Shown: positions 35,717 through 48,944 of the stretch, piece after piece | How the letters are laid out: the number at the start of each line of letters is the position of its first letter | Numbering within the stretch: the stretch's first letter is position 1 | Source of the DNA: Caprella mutica | Taxonomy: Eukaryota > Arthropoda > Malacostraca > Amphipoda > Caprellidae | DNA: 64,000 nt | Direction of reading: 5' to 3' | NCBI GenBank assembly: GCA_947561585.1 | Contig: CANNZV010001033.1 | Span: forward strand, 62,001 to 126,000 | The notes under the pieces: model-generated | What the model was told of the DNA's origin: nothing | The model's input: the letters and a program-made list of their open reading frames with translations, nothing else | Database searches by the model: none | Translations under genes and position numbers: made by a program

Positions 35717-37960
35717 AAATAATGAACACTATCAAGACCTAATTAATTATTGGAAGTGTTAAATCTTAAAATTGAAATTATAGCAGAATTATTAAGAATT
35801 TACTCTACATGAAATTTAATAAAATAAGACAAAAAAATATCAGTTAGCAATGGAAACTAAAATTGATTTGATGAAGAGATTACTGTGAATTTGAAATTAT
35901 CTTTGAATTAAACTATACAAGAGGCAAAGAATTATTAGCTAGTAATTAAAATTGATTTGATAGCAAGATTAGTTGGAATTCAATATACCTTTTCCTTTCA
36001 TTATTATAATGCATTTCTTTGTAAGCTCTTGATAAACTTTTAAAGACCCCATAATACATTTACATAGATACTCAGAATGTGTAAGAAATAATGAATATGG
36101 GTCATGAAATGTACATATATTATTAGATGCTATCAATGGATACATAGGACTGTTTTATCTTTTAATGTCAACCATAATTTTTTCCTGAGTGTGTACCTAT
36201 ATATAGGGAGAATAGTAATCCACTAATAATCTCATTGATGTAAAAAAGAAGTCATTTTTTCCAAAAATTTCTTCATCAGATTCACCATATTCATAATTTG
36301 GCTGACTTCTTGACTAAATTTTCCTCTGTAAAAAGTTAAGAACTGTTACTGTTGCAATGTCTGATGACTTGTACTATTTATTCCAACATTACCATTCATC
36401 TTAAGAGGGGAAATTAGAAAAATGTTTTCAGTCAGAGCACCAAATACAGATTGGTATGAGCATTGCTACAAACACTTTGAAACTTAGTCAACTTGTAATA
36501 TTTTAGCAGTGTTCTTACAATAATTAAACTGGATTGGTTTAATGATTAATATCGAGTTTTAAATGCAACAAATATGCAATTTTGAATAAATTTATCAAAA
36601 TAACTGAGGTCATCTGTATCTGATGAATTAACAGGAACTTGGTAATTAAGTCAAAATTTGTTTCATAGAAATTCTAAGAAGCATTAATTTGGATTTGATC
36701 TTTCTTAAAGTTTAAAATATTCTTCATAGTATCCATTACAATTATGAACTTTTTTGAAGTTGATGGACATATATAGCTGTTTATTCGGAACTGTATATGG
36801 TAATATAACAACTAAACCACGATTTAACCAATGATGTCAAATGAATATAAATATTTTAGTAAATAAAGAATAAAAATATCAATCATAGCTATACTCTTCA
36901 ATTTGAAACTGAAAGAAAGTAAATTGGTGAAGTACTGATGAAGTTACAGGTGAAATGATACACAACAACAATCATACCCAGAGCTGGCCTTCATCTCGAC
37001 TAGAAATATGCAACATTATCAATATTACGAAATTATTTTAGCATGTAAACAAACATTGACTATTTGCATATCTTGTGCTAATGATATAATTAGCTACATC
37101 TCATAATAATTCTCTATATAACTCTAACATTCTCTCTTATATTCTTATAAATTACTTGTTTCAACTCCTAATTATTGATCCTATAAGTTATTTTAAGCCT
37201 TTAATGCCCACTGTCCTTTGGGGAGGACATTAGAAAAACATCAAATTATCTCTATATTTAGTTGATATAATCATATTCTAGCAATAGTATGAGACATGGA
37301 AATAAAGGTAGGCTATGCCACATACTGATTTTATATTTTAAACCACTCTAATTTCTTCCCAAATGACATTAGACTTAATAAAAAAATAGTGATTTTTTTA
37401 ACATATTCTTTTAAAAAAGATTTCTATCAAATATTGGTCTATATCAAAAATTGATTTTGGCCTATAACATGTCTTAGGTGTAAATCTTAACTGGTGTCAT
37501 AAAATCTCTAGAAAGCCCTTTCCATCTTTCCGGTTCATGTCTTCCAATGATTGTAATGGTTCAGTATTGCTACAATATCAGTCATTGAAGTTATTTTATA
37601 AGCCATCTGTTACTTATTTGGTTGTTTTACCACTGAAATAGTGATAATTTCTATGTGTACTTGATATTGGATATTGAAATTACTTAATATTAGAAGCATA
37701 TATATTTATTTTATTTTCACTTCAATATTATTATATTATCAGAGGTGAATAAACCTCTTATATTTTATTGTTTGTTATGTTCATCAATGATTTTAATAAT
37801 CTTCACTTCCTTTTATAAATTTTACATTGTTCAAAAGATGAATTGATTTGCTATAGCTCTTCCTTTTATTCTTTGTGTTCATGTCACCTCTGACTTAGAA
37901 TATTCTGGACTTAATTCCCAAAAATATCATAGCAGCTTGTTTATATGGGAATAGTTTTGT
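35717..37960. other. Non-coding spacer, nothing recognised
   Basis: AT-rich unique sequence between the 31-bp array and a hAT-like element. No gene, transposon ends or tandem repeats were identified. Confidence 0.5.
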
Positions 37961-39067
37961 TAGAGCTGTAACGATACTATCGGTATCGGTACTTGTTATA
38001 TCGGCCATTTTTTAGGTATCGGTACTCAGTATCAGATCGGCAAGTATTAATTTAAAAATGCTGATATCATATCACTGATAATATTAAAATGTCCTTTTTT
38101 TATCAAATATTTACTTATAACATCTTTTATTGCTTTAGTTTCTATTGTTGAAAAAACAATGTACTATGAATATGAATATCATAACTAATTAATTTTGTGT
38201 AAAGTATCTTTTCTTAAGTTTAACAGCAGCAGATGACGATAAACTGAAAATGAAACATGTTCAGACGGGCAACTGAACCAATTATGACAGACGTATTATG
38301 ATAATAATGATTAAATAAATGGTAACAATTATGATTCTGGTTGAATTATCATAAGTAAGAAATGGTTAAGTTTTAAAAACGTACTATTTAAATATATAAA
38401 TCCTAAGCTCACGTACCGTGACATACGTTAGTTTGTAAACAAAATGGCTGTCTGATAATGCGCTATAAGTAGGTATATTCCAAACAGACTCAGACATGCA
38501 TTAAACTTGTACTAAAATGGTTACATCGAAAAAGTCTTGCTATTGAATGAATATAGGCAGAGTATTAAGAATAGTGGTTAAATGAATTTGATTAATCATG
38601 TTTTGGATTATAAACAATTATTATAATACTTGAAACTTATTAATATTAAATTTAAAAACAAACTGGACCAACCCAATAAAATACCAATTCATTGCATCCG
38701 GTTTCTCACCACTACTCTACTCATACGTCATCGATGCTTCCAACCAATAGCAGTGCATGTTTACAGTCCTAAGAACATCGAATAGAAGTATTTGGTAGCT
38801 CATTGATAGATAATAGATTGTACATACCTACGTAGTATGTACATTATATGGTACATATCAGACTTGCCGAATCTGATACTATTGTTTCAAATTCGCTACA
38901 TTTAATATATAAATAAAATTAATAATAATAATACGTAATTAAAAAATATCGGTATCGGAATATCGGTGATTTTTAAGTATCAGTGTATCAGTATCGGCAG
39001 ATTACCAAAACCTAGTATCGGTACTCGTATTGGTATCGGCAATAATTATGGTATCGGTGCAGCCCTA
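37961..39067. mobile_element. hAT-like element with TATCGG-rich ends
   Basis: Left end TAGAGCTGTAACGATAC and right end, inverted, TAGGGCTGCACCGATAC are typical hAT-type termini. Both subterminal regions (37975-38045 and 38945-39055) are dense in GGTATCGGTA words. No transposase frame is seen. A clear 8-bp target duplication was not found; TAGTTTTG and TAGTGTTT agree at six of eight bases. Confidence 0.65.
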
Positions 39068-40239
39068 GTGTTTTTACATACTAATTGTTTGCTTTGATGA
39101 GGTAACTTTTGATTTAGATGCTGATACTTATGAGTTATGATCATCAAGTGAACCATTCAAAGTACATCTTTATATGGATGTTTGGACACGTGCTAATTAG
39201 ATTTTCATGCAAGTTGTTAAACGTGAACGCATTCAAAGAATGCTGAATTATTTTGAAGTCTGAAAATCGAATCAATCTCTGATATTGCTTTGAATGATAT
39301 AGATAGATGACATGATAAATTATAACCATACTATATTGACGTTGTTTGAGATTTGTGGAGCCACTGTAACATGTTATAAAGTCTTATAGTTACACTAGGT
39401 GCTAGGGGTACTCCATGTAAAATAATTGAGAGATGGTTATCAGTGCTCAACTAGAAAATTTTGTACCTGCAATCAAGAAAATTACTTTACTGTCAAACTT
39501 TCTAATGCCGAGAAAACTATAAACAATATTGCAGAGAAAACTATAAAATTAAGAAAAACAAGTTCTTAACTAAATAACTAGGAAATAACAGTTTATTGAA
39601 CTATATTATATTTATATTAGTGTTTCTAAAACAGACAAATTTAATTTTCTATTGCCATTCCTATAAACATTTTGTATGTTACATTAAGACATCTGTTGGT
39701 TACAATTAAATATTGGTTATGGGTATATAACCACAATATAATTCACATTTTAACAATTCTAATTGCTATTTCTTTTCTAACTATTGGTATACATATTCAT
39801 TTAAACCTCAAAAAAAAAACATATATAGGACACTACTGTGATAAATTAAAAAAATAACTAATGTTGACAATTAAATCTGTTGATGTTTATAAATGCATGT
39901 ATTGATTTCTTTACTCCACTGCATTTCTTTAGATGGTTATACACCTCTATTTCTTCACTATACATTCTACAGTTTGATAAAAATGAGTATATATGTCTGA
40001 TATACTCTGTACCTATAATGCTTTGTTAATCTTATCTAGAGATTACAAACAACAATATTCTATTTTGTCTTGGGTACCTAACTAAAAAGTGACATCTTGC
40101 ACTGCACTATCATATTTACATTGGTTACCAGTCTTTCTATATATATGCTTACATGCATTCAATATTGGGTTATTAATATTGGCTTTTAAGTTTCGACTAA
40201 TTAAAATGAGACTATGATTTTCTTTATTTATTTTTACCA
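39068..40239. other. Non-coding spacer, nothing recognised
   Basis: AT-rich, with only short random frames on both strands (for example 39144-39329 and 39672-39857). No repeat or transposon ends noticed. Confidence 0.5.
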
Positions 40240-40540
40240 TTTTATCTTTTTCTAACGCTACTTGCAGTTTTAGGGAATAGCGCTAGGGTTATGCTCTTCA
40301 ACTACGAGGTCTTAGATTTTGTGTTAGGTAGACTAACATTCACTATCACCTCTTCATTTTTCCACGAAGTAGCTTTTCTGCTTCCATGAGCATCAATTCT
40401 GACGGTGGTAGGTGACTTTCTTCATGGAGCAACTTTCCTTTCTGACTGCCCCTTCTAGTCCCTTGTATTTGATTTCATTTTGACTTCAACAATATTGTCA
40501 ATGATATGGCCGACGCAGACATTAAACCCATACTAAAATT
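40240..40540 (-). repeat. Dispersed repeat related to the palindrome arms
   Basis: Shares TTTCTAACGCTACTTGCAGT, AGCTTTTCTGCTTCCATGAG, CTTTCCTTTCTGACTGC and TCCCTTGTATTT with 20820-21075 and 24480-24720 in the palindrome arms and with 52855-53020. The minus strand of the middle part has a coding-like look (KYKGLEGAVRKGKLLHEES), which may trace to an old protein-coding element. Confidence 0.5.
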
Positions 40541-40608
40541 AAATCAGTCAACATGGACATGTTCACTAGTGAGTAGTGACATATGGGAATACTAGTGAAA
40601 TGTGTATA

Positions 40609-40852
40609 CAGTAGAACTCTTCTATAATGAAATACTCTATAGTGAATGTAGAGTCCTGAGTAAGGAAGTAGCCTCTATAGTGAACAAATTTTCATAAGTC
40701 TGCCATGAATGGCCACCAGTTATAGAAAACTAATAGCCATTAGCTCTATGGCAGACTAAAGAAATTTTCTCACTATACAGGCTAATTGCTCTAATTCTTA
40801 CCCAGGACAGTACATTCACTATACAGGATTTCATTATAGGGGAGTTCCACTG
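40609..40852. mobile_element. pogo-like MITE
   Basis: Ends CAGTAGAACTCTTCTATAAT and the inverse of CAGTGGAACTCCCCTATAAT lie between TA dinucleotides (40607-40608, 40853-40854). Repeated CTATAGTGAA words sit inside. A relative begins at 11845 inside the hAT element. The 33-bp array starts right after this element. Confidence 0.75.
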
Positions 40853-40857
40853 TAACT

Positions 40858-43800
40858 ACTAGTAATACATTTATAATGTATATTTTATATTCTAGTAATA
40901 CATTTATAATGTATATTCTATATTCTAGTAATACATTTATAATGTATATTCTATATTCTAGTAATACATTTATAATGTATATTTTATATTCTAGTAATAC
41001 ATTTATAATGTATATTTTATATTCTAGTAATACATTTATAATGTATATTCTATATTCTAGTAATACATTTATAATGTATATTCTATATTCTAGTAATACA
41101 TTTATAATGTATATTTTATATTCTAGTTATACATTTATAATGTATATTCTATATTCTAGTAATACATTTATAATGTATATTCTATATTCTAGTAATACAT
41201 TTATAATGTATATTCTATATTCTAGTAATACATTTATAATGTATATTTTATATTCTAGTTATACATTTATAATGTATATTCTATATTCTAGTAATACATT
41301 TATAATGTATATTCTATATTCTAGTGATACATTTATAATGTATATTCTATATTCTAGTGATACATTTATAATGTATATTCTATATTCTAGTGATACATTT
41401 ATAATGTATATTCTATATTCTAGTAATACATTTATAATGTATATTCTATATTCTAGTGATACATTTATAATGTATATTCTATATTCTAGTAATACATTTA
41501 TAATGTATATTCTATATTCTAGTGATACATTTATAATGTATATTCTATATTCTAGTGATACATTTATAATGTATATTCTATATTCTAGTAATACATTTAT
41601 AATGTATATTCTATATTCTAGTGATACATTTATAATGTATATTCTATATTCTAGTAATACATTTATAATGTATATTCTATATTCTAGTGATACATTCATA
41701 ATGTATATTCTATATTCTAGTGATACATTTATAATGTATATTCTATATTCTAGTGATACATTTATAATGTATATTCTATATTCTAGTAATACATTTATAA
41801 TGTATATTCTATATTCTAGTAATACATTTATAATGTATATTCTATATTCTAGTAATACATTTATAATGTATATTCTATATTCTAGTAATACATTTATAAT
41901 GTATATTCTATATTCTAGTAATACATTTATAATGTATATTCTATATTCTAGTAATACATTTATAATGTATATTCTATATTCTAGTTATACATTTATAATG
42001 TATATTCTATATTCTAGTAATACATTTATAATGTATATTCTATATTCTAGTAATACATTTATAATGTATATTCTATATTCTAGTAATACATTTATAATGT
42101 ATATTCTATATTCTAGTGATACATTTATAATGTATATTCTATATTCTAGTAATACATTTATAATGTATATTCTATATTCTAGTGATACATTCATAATGTA
42201 TATTCTATATTCTAGTGATACATTTATAATGTATATTCTATATTCTAGTGATACATTTATAATGTATATTCTATATTCTAGTGATACATTTATAATGTAT
42301 ATTCTATATTCTAGTGATACATTTATAATGTATATTCTATATTCTAGTAATACATTTATAATGTATATTCTATATTCTAGTGATACATTTATAATGTATA
42401 TTCTATATTCTAGTGATACATTCATAATGTATATTCTATATTCTAGTGATACATTTATAATGTATATTCTATATTCTAGTGATACATTTATAATGTATAT
42501 TCTATATTCTAGTGATACATTTATAATGTATATTCTATATTCTAGTGATACATTTATAATGTATATTCTATATTCTAGTGATACATTTATAATGTATATT
42601 CTATATTCTAGTGATACATTTATAATGTATATTCTATATTCTAGTGATACATTTATAATGTATATTCTATATTCTAGTGATACATTTATAATGTATATTC
42701 TATATTCTAGTAATACATTTATAATGTATATTCTATATTCTAGTGATACATTTATAATGTATATTCTATATTCTAGTAATACATTTATAATGTATATTCT
42801 ATATTCTAGTGATACATTCATAATGTATATTCTATATTCTAGTGATACATTTATAATGTATATTCTATATTCTAGTGATACATTTATAATGTATATTCTA
42901 TATTCTAGTGATACATTTATAATGTATATTCTATATTCTAGTGATACATTTATAATGTATATTCTATATTCTAGTGATACATTTATAATGTATATTCTAT
43001 ATTCTAGTGATACATTTATAATGTATATTCTATATTCTAGTGATACATTTATAATGTATATTCTATATTCTAGTGATACATTTATAATGTATATTCTATA
43101 TTCTAGTGATACATTTATAATGTATATTCTATATTCTAGTGATACATTTATAATGTATATTCTATATTCTAGTAATACATTTATAATGTATATTCTATAT
43201 TCTAGTGATACATTTATAATGTATATTCTATATTCTAGTAATACATTTATAATGTATATTCTATATTCTAGTGATACATTTATAATGTATATTCTATATT
43301 CTAGTGATACATTTATAATGTATATTCTATATTCTAGTAATACATTTATAATGTATATTCTATATTCTAGTGATACATTTATAATGTATATTCTATATTC
43401 TAGTGATACATTTATAATGTATATTCTATATTCTAGTGATACATTTATAATGTATATTCTATATTCTAGTGATACATTTATAATGTATATTCTATATTCT
43501 AGTGATACATTTATAATGTATATTCTATATTCTAGTGATACATTTATAATGTATATTCTATATTCTAGTGATACATTTATAATGTATATTCTATATTCTA
43601 GTGATACAATCATAATGTATATTCTATATTCTAGTAATACATTTATAATGTATATTCTATATTCTAGTGATACATTTATAATGTATATTCTATATTCTAG
43701 TGATACATTTATAATGTATATTCTATATTCTAGTGATACATTTATAATGTATATTCTATATTCTAGTGATACAATCATAATGTATATTCTATATTCTAGT

Positions 43801-44136
43801 GGTACATTTATAATGTATATTCTATATTCCAGTGATACAATCATAATGTATATTCTATATTCTAGTGATACATTTATAATGTATATTCTATATTCTAGTG
43901 ATACATTTATAATGTATATTCTATATTCTAGTGATACATTTATAATGTATATTCTATATTCTAGTGATACATTTATAATGTATATTCTATATTCTAGTGA
44001 TACATTTATAATGTATATTCTATATTCTAGTGATACATTTATAATGTATATTCTATATTCTAGTGATACAATCATAATGTATATTCTATATTCTAGTGGT
44101 ACATTTATAATGTATATTCTATATTCCAGTGATACA
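40858..44136. repeat. Minisatellite, 33-bp unit, ~99 copies (3.3 kb)
   Basis: Unit AATACATTTATAATGTATAT plus TCTATATTCTAGT. Variation is mainly AGTAATAC versus AGTGATAC, with rarer AGTTATAC and CATTCATAATG/CAATCATAATG. Early units have TTTTATATTC. The unit has no stop on the plus strand and is a multiple of three, so a 1097-codon frame runs through the array (40876-44169) encoding MYILYSSNTFI repeats; the minus strand is also open over long parts. No promoter, unique domain or codon signal supports a gene. Confidence 0.95.
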
Positions 44137-44249
44137 GTCTGTGATTTTATAATACTATTTCCTTTTTAAATAAGATTTCTCTATTACTCATAATATCCCT
44201 TATGTATTTTCTTCTTCTTTTTTCCTAATTGTTATTTCCCTCTTTAATC

Positions 44250-44956
44250 ACTTCTCCCCATCTAACACCACTCTTCTCTCCCCATCTAACACCACTCTTC
44301 TCTCCCCATCTAACACCACTCTTCTCTCCCCATCTAACACCACTCTTCTCTCCCCATCTAACACCACTCTTCTCTCCCCATCTAACACCACTCTTCTCTC
44401 CCCATCTAACACCACTCTTCTCTCCCCATCTAACACCACTCTTCTCTCCCCATCTAACACCACTCTTCTCTCCCCATCTAACACCACTCTTCTCTCCCCA
44501 TCTAACACCACTCTTCTCTCCCCATCTAACACCACTCTTCTCTCCCCATCTAACACCACTCTTCTCTCCCCATCTAACACCACTCTTCTCTCCCCATCTA
44601 ACACCACTCTTCTCTCCCCATCTAACACCACTCTTCTCTCCCCATCTAACACCACTCTTCTCTCCCCATCTAACACCACTCTTCTCTCCCCATCTAACAC
44701 CACTCTTCTCTCCCCATCTAACACCACTCTTCTCTCCCCATCTAACACCACTCTTCTCTCCCCATCTAACACCACTCTTCTCTCCCCATCTAACACCACT
44801 CTTCTCTCCCCATCTAACACCACTCTTCTCTCCCCATCTAACACCACTCTTCTCTCCCCATCTAACACCACTCTTCTCTCCCCATCTAACACCACTCTTC
44901 TCTCCCCATCTAACACCACTCTCTTCTCCCCATCTAACCACTCCTCCCCATCTATC
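44250..44956. repeat. Minisatellite, 24-bp pyrimidine-rich unit, ~29 copies
   Basis: Unit CATCTAACACCACTCTTCTC plus TCCC, almost perfectly homogeneous except at the edges. The plus strand is strongly pyrimidine-biased. The 24-bp length keeps frames open on both strands; these are not genes. Confidence 0.95.
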
Positions 44957-44999
44957 CCTGTCGGTAATTTGTTTGAGGGTACATAGATGGTTGTTCTGT

Positions 45000-45430
45000 T
45001 TTTTGTGTCTCACGCAAAGGTATGCTCTGTGTGTGTGCGTGTAGGGATGCGTGTGTGTGCAGGTGCCTCTCATCGATCCGTGGTGCACGCACACGTCGTG
45101 TACGCGCGCTGTAGGTGCGGCCTGAGTGTTCTCTGCGACTGCGCGCTAGCTGCTCTGTGCGTTCTACCGTGTCAGTTTGTTACTGGTAGTCAGTGGAGTA
45201 AGTGTGTGTGTGAGAGTAGGGCAGTAGCAGCACATCAACCCCTCAGTGTATAGTCTCTCAAATGTAATAGGTAGCCGTGAATGTGCTAATGAGGTGATAA
45301 GAGGTGTCAGGAGAGGATGAGACTGGGGCCTCTGTGACACCCAAGAGAGAGGCGCACCACTCCGTACCGACACACTGGTGAGTCCTGCCTGCCTGCCCCT
45401 CACTCCATGCCTACCCACCAACACCAAATA
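45000..45430 (+). promoter_or_regulatory. Candidate promoter/first exon B for the G-beta gene
   Basis: The most GC- and CpG-rich unique stretch of the window (for example ACACGTCGTGTACGCGCGCT near 45090). An arthropod-type initiator TCAGTT lies at 45172-45177 and a strong splice donor CTG/GTGAGT at 45377/45378. These would define a ~200-nt non-coding exon at 45174-45377 on the same strand as the G-beta start exon. It also holds GT-rich simple sequence. Inference from composition and motifs. Confidence 0.35.
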
Positions 45431-45623
45431 TCCCTTAAAATTCTACAGGATATCCTCTAGATATCGTACCCATTATCCTACATACTATCTCTGTATCATG
45501 GCTACCATAGGCATCTACCACTGTGGCTACTAACATGACTGCCCTGAACTAGAGTCTAGACCTATCCGTATCATGACTACGCCGGGCAATTGTAAAATGG
45601 CTAGCATGCATGGTATCTTAATG

Positions 45624-47303
45624 TATCCTTATTGCAATGGACGATATTGCACAGTATCCTTATTGCAATGGACGATATTGCACAGTATCCTTATTGTAAT
45701 GGACGATATTGCACAGTATCCTTATTGCAATGGACGATATTGCACAGTATCCTTATTGCAATGGACGATATTGCACAGTATCATTATTGCAATGTACGAT
45801 ATTGCACAGTATCCTTATTGTAATGGACGATATTGCACAGTATCCTTATTGCAATGGACGATATTGCACAGTATCCTTATTGCAATGGACGATATTGCAC
45901 AGTATCCTTATTGCAATGGACGATATTGCACAGTATCCTTATTGCAATGGACGATATTGCACAGTATCCTTATTGCAATGGACGATATTGCACAGTATCC
46001 TTATTGCAATGGACGATATTGCACAGTATCCTTATTGCAATGGACGATATTGCACAGTATCCTTATTGCAATGGACGATATTGCACTGTATCCTTATTGC
46101 AATGGACGATATTGCACAGTATCCTTATTGCAATGGACGATATTGCACAGTATCCTTATTGCAATGGACGATATTGCACAGTATCATTATTGCAATGTAC
46201 GATATTGCACAGTATCCTTATTGCAATGGACGATATTGCACAGTATCCTTATTGCAATGGACGATATTGCACAGTATCCTTATTGCAATGTACGATATTG
46301 CACAGTATCCTTATTGCAATGGACGATATTGCACAGTATCCTTATTGCAATGGACGATATTGCACAGTATCCTTATTGCAATGGACGATATTGCACAGTA
46401 TCCTTATTGCAATGTACGATATTGTACAGTATCCTTATTGCAATGGACGATATTGCACAGTATCCTTATTGCAATGGACGATATTGCACAGTATCCTTAT
46501 TGCAATGGACGATATTGCACAGTATCATTATTGCAATGTACGATATTGCACAGTATCCTTATTGCAATGGACGATATTGCACAGTATCATTATTGCAATG
46601 TACGATATTGCACAGTATCCTTATTGCAATGGACGATATTGCACAGTATCCTTATTGCAATGTACGATATTGCACAGTATCCTTATTGCAATGGACGATA
46701 TTGCACAGTATCCTTATTGCAATGGACGATATTGCACAGTATCCTTATTGCAATGGACGATATTGCACAGTATCCTTATTGCAATGGACGATATTGCACA
46801 GTATCCTTATTGCAATGGACGATATTGCACAGTATCCTTATTGCAATGTACGATATTGCACAGTATCCTTATTGCAATGGACGATATTGCACAGTATCAT
46901 TATTGCAATGTACGATATTGCACAGTATCCTTATTGCAATGGACGATATTGCACAGTATCCTTATTGCAATGGACGATATTGCACAGTATCCTTATTGCA
47001 ATGGACGATATTGCACAGTATCCTTATTGCAATGGACGATATTGCACAGTATCCTTATTGCAATGGACGATATTGCACAGTATCCTTATTGCAATGGACG
47101 ATATTGCACAGTATCCTTATTGCAATGGACGATATTGCACAGTATCCTTATTGCAATGGACGATATTGCACAGTATCCTTATTGCAATGGACGATATTGC
47201 ACAGTATCCTTATTGCAATGTACGATATTGCACAGTATCCTTATTGCAATGGACGATATTGCACAGTATCCTTATTGCAATGGACGATATTGCACATTAT
47301 CCT
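45624..47303. repeat. Minisatellite, 31-bp unit, ~54 copies (1.7 kb)
   Basis: Unit TATCCTTATTGCAATGGACG plus ATATTGCACAG. The main variant is GTACG for GGACG, often together with TCATTATTGC. The unit has no stop in any plus frame, so three long frames run through it; they are artefacts. A diverged relic of the unit, CAGTATTCTTGTTGCGATGT, lies downstream at about 47430. Confidence 0.95.
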
Positions 47304-47667
47304 GGTATCGATTAAATCATTATTCATATCAATCAATTGAACGAATTAATCCTTTTTGAACAGGATAAATGAAGGAATATAATTCAAAAATAGAATTTCA
47401 ATTGAATTCGATTAAAATCAATGTCTTACAGTATTCTTGTTGCGATGTAAGATAAATGACAGTATATATCTTCTACGATAGATCTCAAAATCTTATAACT
47501 GTTGTACCTCTAGTATCAGATCTACTTAATGTTTATTGTTGTAAAAAAATAACAGATGAGTTTGATTTCAATACTTAGTACCGGGCAATATTTACAGTCA
47601 AAGAAAAGTGAATTTGTAATTATTTTAACGGTCTACTTATTTTTCACTTTTCCAAAAAGAAACTTTA

Positions 47668-48724
47668 TCATCACAGTGACTCTTTTCTCGGATAGTACAT
47701 CATCACAGTGACTCTTTTCTCGGATAGTACATCATCACAGTGACTCTTTTCTCTGATAGTACATCATCACAGTGACTCTTTTCTCGGATAGTACATCATC
47801 ACAGTGACTCTCTTCTCTGATAGTACATCATCACAGTGACTCTTTTCTCTGATAGTACATCATCACAGTGACTCTCTTCTCTGATAGTACATCATCACAG
47901 TGACTCTCTTCTCTGATAGTACATCATCACAGTGACTCTTTTCTCTGATAGTACATCATCACAGTGACTCTTTTCTCTGATAGTACATCATCACAGTGAC
48001 TCTTTTCTCTGATAGTACATCATCACAGTGACTCTTTTCTCTGATAGTACATCATCACAGTGACTCTTTTCTCTGATAGTACATCATCACAGTGACTCTT
48101 TTCTCTGATAGTACATCATCACAGTGACTCTTTTCTCTGATAGTACATCATCACAGTGACTCTTTTCTCTGATAGTACATCATCACAGTGACTCTTTTCT
48201 CTGATAGTACATCATCACAGTGACTCTTTTCTCTGATAGTACATCATCACAGTGACTCTTTTCTCTGATAGTACATCATCACAGTGACTCTTTTCTCTGA
48301 TAGTACATCATCACAGTGACTCTTTTCTCTGATAGTACATCATCACAGTGACTCTTTTCTCTGATAGTACATCATCACAGTGACTCTTTTCTCTGATAGT
48401 ACATCATCACAGTGACTCTTTTCTCTGATAGTACATCATCACAGTGACTCTTTTCTCTGATAGTACATCATCACAGTGACTCTTTTCTCTGATAGTACAT
48501 CATCACAGTGACTCTTTTCTCTGATAGTACATCATCACAGTGACTCTTTTTTCTGATAGTACATCATCACAGTGACTCTTTTCTCTGATAGTACATCATC
48601 ACAGTGACTCTTTTTTCTGATAGTACATCATCACAGTGACTCTTTTCTCTGATAGTACATCATCACAGTGACTCTTTTTTCTGATAGTACATCATCACAG
48701 TGACTCTTTTCTCTGATAGTACAT
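47668..48724. repeat. Minisatellite, 32-bp unit, 33 copies
   Basis: Unit CATCATCACAGTGACTCTTT plus TCTCTGATAGTA. Early units have TCTCGG and late ones TTTCTG variants. Very regular length. Confidence 0.95.
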
Positions 48725-48859
48725 GTCTTCACTATTCACTGTGTAATATCACTAATAATTATTTATTCCTTCATCTTCCATTGAGTAAATCTATCACGTA
48801 CTATGGTCTGGTGTCTGACACTGAAAATACATCTGATTTAAAGTACTGTAGCTACATAG

Positions 48860-48944
48860 GGTTAAGTACGGTACTTGAGGAATGAAGTACTGTACTTGAG
48901 GTATGAAGTTCTGTACTTGAGGTATAAAGTACTGTACTTGAGGT
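48860..48944. repeat. Short tandem repeat, 21-bp unit, ~4 copies
   Basis: Unit GAAGTACTGTACTTGAGGTA(T). Each copy contains the palindrome AGTACTGTACTT-like core. A degenerate earlier unit is at 48839. Confidence 0.8.

Noticed and set aside
40876..44169. 1097-codon open frame (MYILYSSNTFI repeats)
   Set aside because: It follows directly from a stop-free 33-bp unit; both strands are open and there is no unique domain, promoter or conserved start.
44225..45094. Proline/histidine-rich and RWGEKSGV-repeat proteins on the two strands
   Set aside because: By-products of a 24-bp array that is a multiple of three.
45573..47359. Three overlapping frames of 500-580 codons
   Set aside because: The 31-bp unit has no stop in any plus frame, so all frames stay open; they encode only the repeat.
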